DNA from: Pratylenchus scribneri
Lineage: Eukaryota > Nematoda > Chromadorea > Rhabditida > Pratylenchidae
Assembly: GCA_030063045.1 (NCBI GenBank)
Contig: JAQSEB010000016.1
Span: 1,054,001 to 1,118,000, forward strand
Length of the DNA: 64,000 nucleotides
Reading direction: 5' to 3'
Position 1 is the stretch's first letter. Every line of letters starts with the position of its first letter. A program made the position numbers and the translations under genes. The notes beneath the pieces were generated by a model that did no database searches, was not told where the DNA came from, and saw only the letters and a program-made list of their open reading frames with translations. Of the stretch, positions 23,101 through 28,990 are shown in pieces.

Positions 23101-24101
23101 CAGAAAATTTGCTTGCGGCGAAATCACTTCCATTCATGTTGGAGTTAGAATTCTCTTTTCCTGGCATTTTCACAATTTTATTTTTCAAAATTGGTATAAA
23201 TTTATTGAAGTCGGTGATGCGGATTGAAGAATCTGAACGGAGGAAGCACTTAGCTTTACCTTTCACGGAATGCACCAAGCAACGGAGGAAGCACAAAGCT
23301 TGACCTGTTTTGCACTTAGCACGGAGGAAGCACAAAGCTTGACCTGGATTTCAACGGAAAATCTCGAAGAAGCAAAGGCTTTCTTCGGTATTAAAGTTTA
23401 TTGGTTATTCACTTTTCCTCTTTTGGGAAAAGGGTCGTGGCACCAAATGTTGTGTCCCACGAATAATTATATCCAATCCAAATTATACTCCAATAAACTC
23501 TTTGAATATTTCCAATGAATAAAGACCAAATTTATTTAGCAGCAAAATATAGTTGATAAGAGGGCAATTGGTTTGAGAGCAAATTATAAATGAGTAAAGG
23601 AATGAGGGTTATGTGGGGGAATGGTCATTATTAAATAAGGGTACAAAGTGGGCGGGGAATGGAATGAATCGAGAATAGTCCTATAGTTCAAAGTTCATCA
23701 TTGAATTCCACAGTATTCTGTGTTAGCCTCTTCTAATTAATAGATAATTTTTAAGATCTTAAAAAATAAAAATATAATAAAATTATTCCGTAAATAAAAA
23801 TATTTAAATTTTAAAATTTTATTATAAAATTTAATTTAAATTAATTAATTATTGTATTTTCCATTTTTAAATTTTATTAATTTTTAGGTTCCATCCTAAT
23901 TTGAAGAAGAAAATGTTGATTGGTTTAAAAATTTGCTGTCAAAAGAATCGAATTGGAAAGATCAGCGACGATCCAACATTATGTAATCAAGTGAACCAAA
24001 ATCATAAATTAACTGGCTCACTGTCCAATATGTTTGGAGCACCGTTGATTACGCAGATGGATACGGAAGCATATTTGAAAATTATCCAAGCCGATTGGTG
24101 A
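11173..24101 (+). CDS. Serpentine (7TM) chemoreceptor, SRAB/SRA-like, copy 1 (345 aa)
   Basis: Six exons (11173-11448, 12147-12287, 13214-13330, 13376-13465, 14159-14358, 23888-24101) join in frame to 345 residues. The chain shows about seven hydrophobic segments, an HPNLRFILQ motif at the second segment, and ERILATLYYRRYE after the third. This pattern is reminiscent of nematode serpentine receptor classes sra/srab, G-protein-coupled receptors of sensory neurons; the family call is from memory. Introns hold several transposons: an AAACCG-rich element in intron 1, a hAT-like MITE in intron 2, and the whole LTR retrotransposon, antisense, in intron 5. Intron 5 is thereby stretched to 9.5 kb, but the coding frame is intact. 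Whether the long intron is still spliced is unknown. Confidence 0.75.
11532..11990. mobile_element. MITE-like element with AAACCG-type simple core
   Basis: It lies in intron 1 of the first 7TM gene and is missing from the matching intron of its paralogue. Ends are CTAGGATTGG with ATCGGTT, and AACCGATTTTTTCCTA. Repeated GAAACCGAAAACC-like motifs occupy both flanks, with a pyrimidine-rich middle. A relative with the same motif style ends at about 62421. I could not establish a convincing target duplication. Confidence 0.5.
12850..13178. mobile_element. hAT-like MITE (329 bp, 8-bp TSD CGTTAAAT)
   Basis: The terminal inverted repeats are perfect over 14 bp: CAGGGTTCGCAGAT at the left and ATCTGCGAACCCTG at the right. 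An 8-bp direct repeat CGTTAAAT flanks both ends. A CAGGG terminus with an 8-bp duplication is the hAT superfamily pattern. The interior holds a repeated GCCGCGCAGCGTAAAAT motif and no ORF. It sits in intron 2 of the first 7TM gene. Diverged relatives are at 53424-53723 and, truncated, ending at 61906. Confidence 0.9.
13540..14060. repeat. Dispersed intronic repeat
   Basis: This part of intron 4 of the first 7TM gene has many AAAACATGTTTTT-like stretches, a CCCGTGGGCTTATTAATTTATGAGCC start and a TTTATAAATTTCAGAG...CTTCAAATAG end. Similar end sequences recur at 34290-34680. No coding potential; the class is unknown. Confidence 0.45.
14876..15140 (-). repeat. 3' LTR of the retrotransposon
   Basis: 265 bp, read on the plus strand from TGTTGTGTCCCACG to GAATTCCACA, giving the TG...CA ends of LTRs. 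It is identical by eye to the copy at 23448-23712. The adjacent 14871-14875 GTATT is the left target duplication. Confidence 0.95.
15141..15155 (-). other. Polypurine tract
   Basis: On the minus strand this is AAAGGGGGAAGGAAA, directly abutting the 3' LTR, the position and composition expected for the plus-strand DNA primer of an LTR element. Confidence 0.85.
15164..16219 (-). CDS. Retrotransposon accessory ORF2: coiled-coil, RGG/RS-rich protein (up to 351 aa)
   Basis: This is a separate ORF downstream of pol, where env sits in classical retroviruses. Translation could start at 16219 or, more plausibly, at the second Met (16180), which begins MSEFVENESG and gives 338 residues. The N-terminal third is acidic and Ser/Asn-rich. 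The middle has heptad-like helices (LREKVDAGFASLASLDARLQ), suggesting a coiled coil. An Asn/Pro-rich linker follows. The C-terminus is strongly basic, with RGNRGGQRRGGG and SRRRSPSRGYRS, typical of RNA binding. It has no membrane segment, so it is not an envelope. A nucleic-acid chaperone, RNA-export or capsid-like role is conceivable, but nothing recognisable proves it. Confidence 0.75.
   Translation of the reverse strand: MLIVPYCPLPIFKMSEFVENESGMDTTVDGSSSNVANGSSSNVNQSGESGAATLKNDKKKEKTQLRAMLEALGNHLVQENRSMSEAVINQVTALNAMLGNTIDTHLNNNVVDKLLLHGLQIHQLREKVDAGFASLASLDARLQAMDANFTAMDAQCQAILDKLESNLNLNIGDLDLGDGIFGENPNNAAQENNNGGENLMNGDGGQNPVNGVIFPPRINVPPPVVADASQDQIVVQNVNAAPQNGPIANPNPPPANNAQNVVNQLAQPPVVANGAPVHAQHRNGPGNARGNRGGQRRGGGQWNPRRAARAMFFAEFGRLNAARQDYRRAGPSRRRSPSRGYRSPPHRHARR
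16400..23167 (-). CDS. Gag-Env-Pro-RT-RNaseH-IN polyprotein of the retrotransposon
   Basis: One uninterrupted frame runs from 23335; the likely start is MPGKENSN at 23167. In 2311-codon numbering it contains: Gag with coiled coils (about 57-250) and a capsid-like helical region (about 285-480); a CCHC knuckle CYYCHRPGHFIRDC (499-512); an Arg/Ser-rich stretch; an Env-like insert (about 622-1216); an aspartic protease with LLDTGAH (about 1307); RT with SVDLASGFWQIP and YTDD (1631); RNase H with LYTDAS (about 1780); and integrase with a zinc-binding HH-CC region (about 2010-2050) and D, D, E spaced near 2069, 2124 and 2159. Putting Env between nucleocapsid and protease is abnormal: retroviruses and errantiviruses place it after pol. 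No frameshift separates gag from pol. Confidence 0.9.
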   Translation of the reverse strand: MPGKENSNSNMNGSDFAASKFSADESKNWNTLLIQLRTFEATVCRTIRGLEEKIAKVDANNSPKQGVILEGKFFPTVLEGKLDILEDMFKQLDKDMDERMTFIESDLDITRGKVDDSEREIQEIKRELDEVLPLDMAVRLLESDVVEAQKMIRIMGESLENIEEDTKEHKTRIEALENENSPNNGFIWNGHSQFDPNESEHSEVDENHSNHTYAEIENGNNAEIGNGNHENNECEIMVMDPFMNNGTQIGTFDGNPVVSFSVWIQRFKDVLGLMTNPLTEEQKLNRLKICLVGRARAEFDKLNPYPANLNNAIERLRAIFENANTKTIAKQSLSIIKQAPGEKVFSFANRLNDSIRIVMANEAEDTVQNRLLDEFLDRLVPDLQFEVKGARPNNFTNAFELAQHFELLLEGKRQNQGVSVADLANKVEAMALQSQPSSDRRLCYYCHRPGHFIRDCEKKKRNNGTNSRNYSRDYRRPSRDYQNSRDHSRNRNYSRDQDYRDGRHENRSPYRRNYRGERRSFQSRSPSQNRRNSFQNQDQGRNNRSENYRSPTPKVTFREGSAPVRVASPYLLAVISLMAIFSPILSASAGTNPMICLPDSPSSLWKLPNEPICPGWQAMESPIEMALNIYSPNTLQYKTATTVCKCIKSIINRRRGLLGRKIEEIKTEIVPVPTSSCLRMRDMNHSPAGEMLSNGTFKYTENSLEVGWYPWPWVFWEETPVLNCYTFETVVFTRYGFSGINTPIGACPNCEYKSGSCRCDQGSLIWTPEKSQQCSYIHVAKWQGEFSTNVWISSTNDFALTFENQTEKEDCEYKKFIISDQTFAIPTFEYKEMLEKRDKAKRENGRVKRELEKIKENTIQETLDTTKSTGNSVVGLIYSSQLAAQLTALSARVTQTTNRLFSEAIKQVCSSLQSISDQTQTLSIANPTLLARYFLNNQLITARLVTERTLEIKPCFAVNSQDIHFDYKANYCFNRLPISFLLYGSVRHGYLDPNTLIIYPEAKEINCDSGRWIYIENQGKITQYDQINGDVKEIPNESLHQLQKYGKIDFPEFKFTTFKNKVMANLSELYSPEHFEETLSAAEINWEIIRLTKPEAAWRDSGKSEVFAGKIVSSGLFSFLKGGMPSPNQIWVFIVCVYVTLEAVAQFLLPPFLAKFVQYLSLGRSLIKIFHGVQNYRVRRKERRRINRQQIEADSQRNALPLVERWRNEELAEIAVAKQILAAIAVSNQIYICDNNLRIEGKINNKRALFLLDTGAHISLCGIKAAQKFGFKSAQNPEIPGVIGVGNDVVRAVGQCEVEIEIADCIVNSPILLVENELDKDYDFIIGRKTLKSLPLYLDLETGELIKKSKMKILTAEPEIVEPTAKIENCIMELGEIKTDLNKPKELEALKICLNENLKAFSRHEYDLGRCKIMAPPLITTTEVPITSRPYRVPEKFQERLDKNMEEMEKVGVLKKSNTPWVSPIVVVEKSNGEIRPCVDFKALNAITIPDPYPIPRMEKVLHRVSGWKFYSSVDLASGFWQIPLDNQTSYKCGVITEKGVFEMNTLPFGLRNAPSIFQRTMDEVLKGVNSITIYTDDILIHTATFEEHLETLAMVFQRMQQFNLKLKFRKCEFCKKSITYLGHRLSEKGYEPSISNLESILSFPAPNNSKEVKRFLGMAGFFRKFIPSFASKAAPLNHLLRGREAEKNFKWGEMENKAFEELKLSLTKSPCLRAPNLKKPFHLYTDASKVAYAAALMQADDQGQLFAVAYCSKTLNGAESKYPPTHGELAAIVHALLIFKPLIYGCEIIIHTDHRPLIFLMTKANANAKINRWLLLIQDINPKIAYVEGKNNVVADTLSRVKIPEEKPIDFSKIMEKEELPYLLTADEYLILNRDLIEAETAKDPILKKLFVKINNNWAFEEAEQLGNNLLPYYNVRENLQTKGRLILKGDQIIMPENLRNRFLKMVHMAHFGVVKMKSQARGYAWWPKITDDIENFVATCQICQKNSANPPKVDPAHTWPKAREPMERWHIDLAGPFKNNMWLIIVDSYSGFPFVYQLNSTTSTVIMKKLKELFALFGAPKLIVSDNGPQFVSDEIENFFKENAVEHKTTAVYHPSSNGTAERMVQTFKRSITKITENLPLDEAIIVFLREYRANIRAQSGSSPATLFLRRPIRTPLDVIRMGGRMGGKEGTRQINPGEKAPPQTYSPGDPIWYRHHGGKKWEPAIISQSIGLRMAELEDENGHKIIAHIDQIRKRRIQSREHHPKTPFDPSN
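19685..21475 (-). other. Env-like glycoprotein domain inside the polyprotein
   Basis: About 595 residues lie in frame between the zinc knuckle and the protease. The part starts with a signal-like segment (YLLAVISLMAIFSPILSASA) and continues with a Cys-rich ectodomain holding several N-x-S/T sites and an LIWTPEKSQQC motif. An RVKR sequence at about residue 900 is a possible furin-type site. The domain ends in a long hydrophobic stretch (IWVFIVCVYVTLEAVAQFLL) followed by RVRRKERRR, as expected for a cytosolic flank. With a signal-like segment and a stop-transfer, Gag and Pol would both face the cytosol. The W-x-P...C pattern loosely suggests a chu-/rhabdo-like fusion glycoprotein; this is a low-confidence inference, and a phlebo-like or unrelated origin is possible. 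Confidence 0.65.
23227..23345 (-). repeat. Short direct repeats in the retrotransposon leader
   Basis: The plus-strand unit CGGAGGAAGCACAAAGCTTG occurs twice exactly (near 23272 and 23321) and once diverged (near 23238). Read as protein they give repeated CFLR-like motifs at the start of the open frame, so the first 56 codons are probably leader and not Gag. Confidence 0.7.
23432..23445 (-). other. Primer-binding site of the retrotransposon
   Basis: On the minus strand, TGGTGCCACGACCC begins two bases (TT) after the 5' LTR. The TGG start matches the CCA end of a tRNA, so a tRNA ending GGGTCGTGGCACCA would be the primer. I cannot say which isoacceptor that is. Confidence 0.7.
23448..23712 (-). 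repeat. 5' LTR of the retrotransposon
   Basis: 265 bp, identical by eye to the other LTR. On the transcribed strand it opens TGTGGAATTC and closes GGGACACAACA. It is flanked on the right by target duplication GTATT at 23713-23717. Confidence 0.95.
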
Positions 24102-25564
24102 TAAAAAGACACCATAAAAAATCATGAATATGTTTATAGAAAGTTATATTGTTTTAAATTTTTATTGTACAATAAATTTTATCAATTTTATATTAGCTTA
24201 AATAAAATTTAACTTTATTTTTACCCAAAAACTTTATTCCAATATCAAGGTTAATACAATTTATTTTGAAAAAATATGGTAACGATGGTTTTGAATCTTA
24301 CTAAATATTATACAAAATTTAAAATGATTCTTATGAAATTCATTACTTAAAACTAATGCATTAGTTGAAGGAAATTCCACATTCTAATTTTACCTATATT
24401 TATGATATATTATAACCTAAAGGCAAATTAATTATAACGATTCAATGTTTTGAAGCATATACTCAAAAAAAACTCCATATCCAATTCATAATAATTGTCA
24501 ATGATATTAAAATATTTTGCATAGGTTATGTAATTTTAACTTATACCAAAAAACTAAAATTAGTTCAGACAATTTAATATCCCTTAATTTTTACAATGAC
24601 AAATTATATACTATTTGATATTTTTTTACTAGATTTATCAATTGATTATAAATATAATTTTTTGCCATTCAACATCGAGAAATTGCGTGCTAATATTGAC
24701 TATAATTTATTTGGATTCAATGAATTAAAAAAATTGAATTCGGATGGGATGTTCGGGCAATTAATTTGGGGTACCGTGTAATATATCATAAGTAATAGTG
24801 CACGTCAAACCCATTCTAAAAAATTTTCGGTAAAATTACAAATAAATATCAGAAAATTCTAATATCGTGATATTCACTGCCAATTTATCGAATATTGAAA
24901 AATAAATTTACGTTTGAAAATGGACTATAATTTATTTGAATTCCATGAATTTTACATAAAATTGAATTCAAATGATGACAAGGAATTTGGAGTAAAAAGA
25001 TTTAAATAAAACAGATAAATAATAGTGCACTTTCACATTCCCAACAAATTATAAAATTTTCGAAAAAAATGGCAGAGAAAATCAAAGAACAAGTCTATTA
25101 TACCCATTTTGAATAAGTTAATGACGCATTTTTGTCCCCGGCGGATGAATTGTTAATTCAATAACAATAATGTGAGAGACCGAGAGCCAAAAGAGCCGAT
25201 GAAAGTCCAAAACAAAGAATGAGTCAAAAATTTGGCAAAATGGATGAAAATACACATGACATCCCTCTGTTCCAAAAGGGCACAAAAATACAAAAATATA
25301 ATTTTCTACTCTTATTATTGTCAATACTAGAGGAAACACATTAAAATTTTTACATTTATATTTTCAAATTTTTGCTCCTAGGTATTATAAAAACTAAATT
25401 TTATCCGCATAAATCACCTAGACTCTTAACCCAAATCTTGTCTAATAAAAATTGGCATTTATAATTAAATGTTTTTTTTAAATTATTTATTTTTTCAATA
25501 AAGAAATATGAAAGAAAATTTCGCCCACTTTTTATGAAATAATTTTTAGCGCACAATTTTAAAA
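24102..25564. other. Intergenic DNA between the two 7TM genes
   Basis: The first part (24350-24430) matches the 3' flank of the second gene (28600-28705). The block at 24900-25130 matches 9290-9620. A shorter related block is at 24690-24780. The shared core reads GACTATAATTTATTTGAATT and has coding-like conservation (DYNLFEF) but ends in stops. No separate gene is called. Confidence 0.6.
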
Positions 25565-28333
25565 ATGGATTCTTCATCAATTTCGCCCTATGAGCAACTA
25601 TTTTACTCTATCTCCTCATATTCCATTGGCGCATTGGAATTGTTCATCCATTCAGTGGTTCTATTAGTCGTATTGTGTAATTTCATCTGCCTCACCTCCA
25701 CCCAAATTCTCCACCCCAATCTACGATTCATTCTCCAAGTCCAAAGTGGTTGCGTTTGGCTTTTCGAATTGACTAGGCTAATTTTAATTGTGCAAAAATT
25801 CATCAACAACAATATGTTCTTTCCAGGTTCAGTAATCTTACAGGTCAGAATAAATATAAAAATATATATAATAAAAATTAATGAAATAAAATAAGTCTCC
25901 ATCTAATTTATTCACACAAACGCAGCCAACGCGTTGACTCAAAAAGATTATTTTTCGACAAGAATGAATTTTTGGCATTTTCATTGGTCTATTTGGCAAA
26001 TTAAATAGTATCCATTATGGAATATATTTTTGCAATCATTTATATTTTATGATTCTATAATATATATGTTTAAATACTTTTTTTAAAAATATTCATTTTC
26101 TTAATCAAGAATATTTGCATCAATAATACATCTTTTAAAATTAAAAATTAATAATAAAAAAATTTTTTTGAGAGTGAACTTCTATTATAAAAATATAGCA
26201 AATATTTTTCTAATTATTACTCACTCAGTACTATTAGAGCAAATTAACAGATATATTTTTTAGACCATTTTAAATTTATTTTCTCGGCATCAATAAATTT
26301 TGTTTATTTATATAGAGATAGGGAAATATTTATTTTTTTTTCTGATTTTAGGGTATCCTATATGGCGCATTGCTGATTCGCAATTATTGTTGCCATCTGT
26401 TGGTTTTTGAACGAATTTTGGCCACACTTTATTATAGGAGATATGAAAAATCCAAATGGTCTAAATGGAATCTTGTTTGGCTTCCTTTATATGTATGGAT
26501 TTATAATATTATGTTTCATTAATATTTTTATAAATTTAATTTTATTGTAAATTATTTATAAATAAATTACCATTGAAAATTTTATTTTTATAATTGATTA
26601 TTTTTACTAATATTATTCATATTACTTTTTTTATATAAAACTATCTTTTTATAATTTCAATTTTTTTCTATATCTATATAATTAAAAAATTGTTTAATTT
26701 TTATAAAATAATAATATTTCTTTTAAATTATTATTAATAATTTTATACAAAAATTATATTTTAGATTATATTTTGCACATTTAATGGATATCAGAAAACA
26801 TCAGGTGGTCAATGGTCTTCAACATCAATTAATTTTATTTCCTCTTTGGTTGGAACTACAATTTGTTTAATGGAATTTATAGTGATTTTTTTATTTTTTT
26901 AATAAAATAACATTATTATTTTTAGATAATCATTTATATTGGTGTGTATAACAAGAAAAAATATGAGAAAATATTTCCAAATTTGCAAATGTATAATTTA
27001 AGTGAAAAATTTCAGGTAAATTAGATTCATTATCCATTATTTTGCTTGTGTCAATTTTTTAAATTTATTATTTTCATATAATTTTATATTTTCATCAAAG
27101 AAGAGATTGCAAGAAAAATACCAAAAATTGTAAATTCGGAGGATTCAAAAAATTTCAAAAATCCTAAAATTAATTTCAAAAGATTAATGAAAGTATAAAT
27201 CCTAAATTTGTTAACAAAAATGTCCGAAATTTCGGACCGAAACGTAAAAAAATCTATAGAATTTTTAATATAATTTTTTATTAATGTTTTGGAGTAAAAA
27301 TTGACCTTGGGAGTCGGACTCCGGAACTAGAGACGGAGTCAAAAATTGGAAACCACGGAATCCGGAGCTAAAATTTTTGAAGCCCAGAGTCTGGAGTCGG
27401 AATCAAGAATTATGAAAAGTACAGCCCTGAACTCATTCTTAATTTGCAACATAAATCTTTTCATTGTGATTTTTTAGTTCTCTCAAAATTGATTTTCAAA
27501 TAAAATAATATTTATTTTTTTTATCTAATTTTTTATATGAAATTTTTTTTAGATTGCAGAAAACATCCGGACTAGCAGGCAACTCGGAATTGCCTTTATT
27601 TGCCATTTTATGAACAATTTGATGGGATCAATTGTTGAGGCATTTATCTTCTATAATTTGATTAGTAGACCACAATTGCTGAGTTTATTCTTTGCTACAA
27701 CAAGCCTCATTCAATCCATCTTATCCGGCGTCATTGAATTCACAATTATCATGTCGGTTGAATATAAAAATTCAAAAAAAAAAAATTGATAAAATAGTTG
27801 TTGGACTTTATTTGTTTAAACCCACTGTGCCATATTCGAAACATAAATGGAATTTGCCTTAAAATTAATCCATAAAAAAGCCAAAAATATGGGAAAATAA
27901 TTTTAAAAATCCGGCAATAATATGACATGTTTTTAGTGTTAAAATGCAATATATTTTAAGTTTTAATTTTTCTCTTCTTTGCATTTCTGTGAGATTTTTC
28001 TAAAATTTTTTACAGGAAATAAAAATATATTTGAATTTTAAAATTTAAATTTATTTATATCAATATCTATTTAAAGTAATTGATTTTTTAATTTTTTTTA
28101 TATTTATTAATTTTTTTAGGCTTCATCCGAGTTTGAAGAAGAAAATGCTAATTGTCTTGAAAAATTTTTATCAAAAGAATCGGATGGCAAAGATCAGCGA
28201 TCCGGCATTATTCATTCGAGTGAACCAAAGCCAAAAATTATCCAGTTCGATATCCATTAATGTGTTGGGCAATCCGTTGATTACTAAGATGGATACGGAA
28301 GCATATTTGAAAATTATCCAAGCCGATTGGTGA
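25565..28333 (+). CDS. Serpentine (7TM) chemoreceptor, SRAB/SRA-like, copy 2 (346 aa)
   Basis: Six exons (25565-25843, 26352-26492, 26765-26881, 26926-27015, 27553-27752, 28120-28333) join in frame to 346 residues. Exon 1 is three bases longer than in the upstream paralogue; all other exon lengths and phases are identical (141, 117, 90, 200, 214 bp). The same HPNLRFILQ and ERILATLYYRRYE motifs are present, as is the ending MDTEAYLKIIQADW. The copies arose by tandem duplication that included upstream and downstream flanks. Introns here are compact and lack the retrotransposon. The expected role is a plasma-membrane sensory receptor; the ligand is unknown. Confidence 0.8.
27295..27431. mobile_element. 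Truncated MITE with GGAGTCGGA-type core
   Basis: It lies in intron 4 of the second 7TM gene. Repeated GGAGTCGGACTCCGG-like motifs end at GTACAGCCCTG, which looks like a hAT-style terminus. On the opposite strand its TACTTTTCATAATTCTT end matches 49670-49700. The other terminus was not found. Confidence 0.5.
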
Positions 28334-28990
28334 TAAAAAGACTTTCTAAGAAATTAAGAAAAGTAAAAAATGCTATATTCTTTTAAATTTTTTGCATGAT
28401 TTTATTAGAATAAATAATTTTATTCTTTGATTTTATATAAAAATAATAATTAGTAAATCCTTGAAAATATTGTATTTGTGCTTTATTTATTCTAATTGTA
28501 TTCTTATGGGGCCATTTTTGCACAAATTTTTATTGCTGTAAAAAATTAATTGCCTGGATACCTGGATAATCTCTACTAAATATTATTTAATATTTAAAAA
28601 TGATTCTTATGAAATTCATTAATTAAAGACACGTTTTCACTCATACTTACATTAGTTGAAGGAAATTCCACATTCTAATTTTACTATATGATAAATAACC
28701 TAAAGGCAAATTAAAAATTTTATAATTATAATTACTTATTTAAAAATGATGGAAGGTCTCATTCATAAATGATGATATGGATTAGTGCGCGCACATTCAT
28801 AAAATTTGGGTTGAGTATTATTCAAAAAGATGAATGCAAAACAATGGTGAATAGAATTTCATTTCTACAAAAATCCTTCCCCCTTCATCATAAATTATTT
28901 AATAAATCTTATCTTCCCATTTTAAGAAATTTTATTCTATTTAAAAAATATTTTAAGAAAATTTATTTTAAAATATTGAAATTGTTTTAA
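28334..28990. other. Intergenic DNA
   Basis: It contains the 3' flank duplicated with 24350-24430 and otherwise AT-rich sequence. An open frame at 28769-28990 has no recognisable features and is not called. Confidence 0.5.

Larger units (their letters stand above)
14876..23712 (-). mobile_element. Complete Ty3/gypsy-class LTR retrotransposon (8837 bp)
   Basis: The element is bounded by two LTRs that read as identical over 265 bp, flanked by the 5-bp target duplication GTATT (14871-14875 and 23713-23717). It is transcribed leftwards: 5' LTR 23448-23712, primer-binding site, a 2311-codon ORF, a 351-codon ORF, polypurine tract and 3' LTR. RT, RNase H and integrase are of the Metaviridae type. 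Identical LTRs with two open frames suggest a very young and perhaps mobile copy. It lies in the last intron of the 7TM gene in antisense orientation. Its base composition is visibly richer in G+C than the surrounding DNA. Confidence 0.95.
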
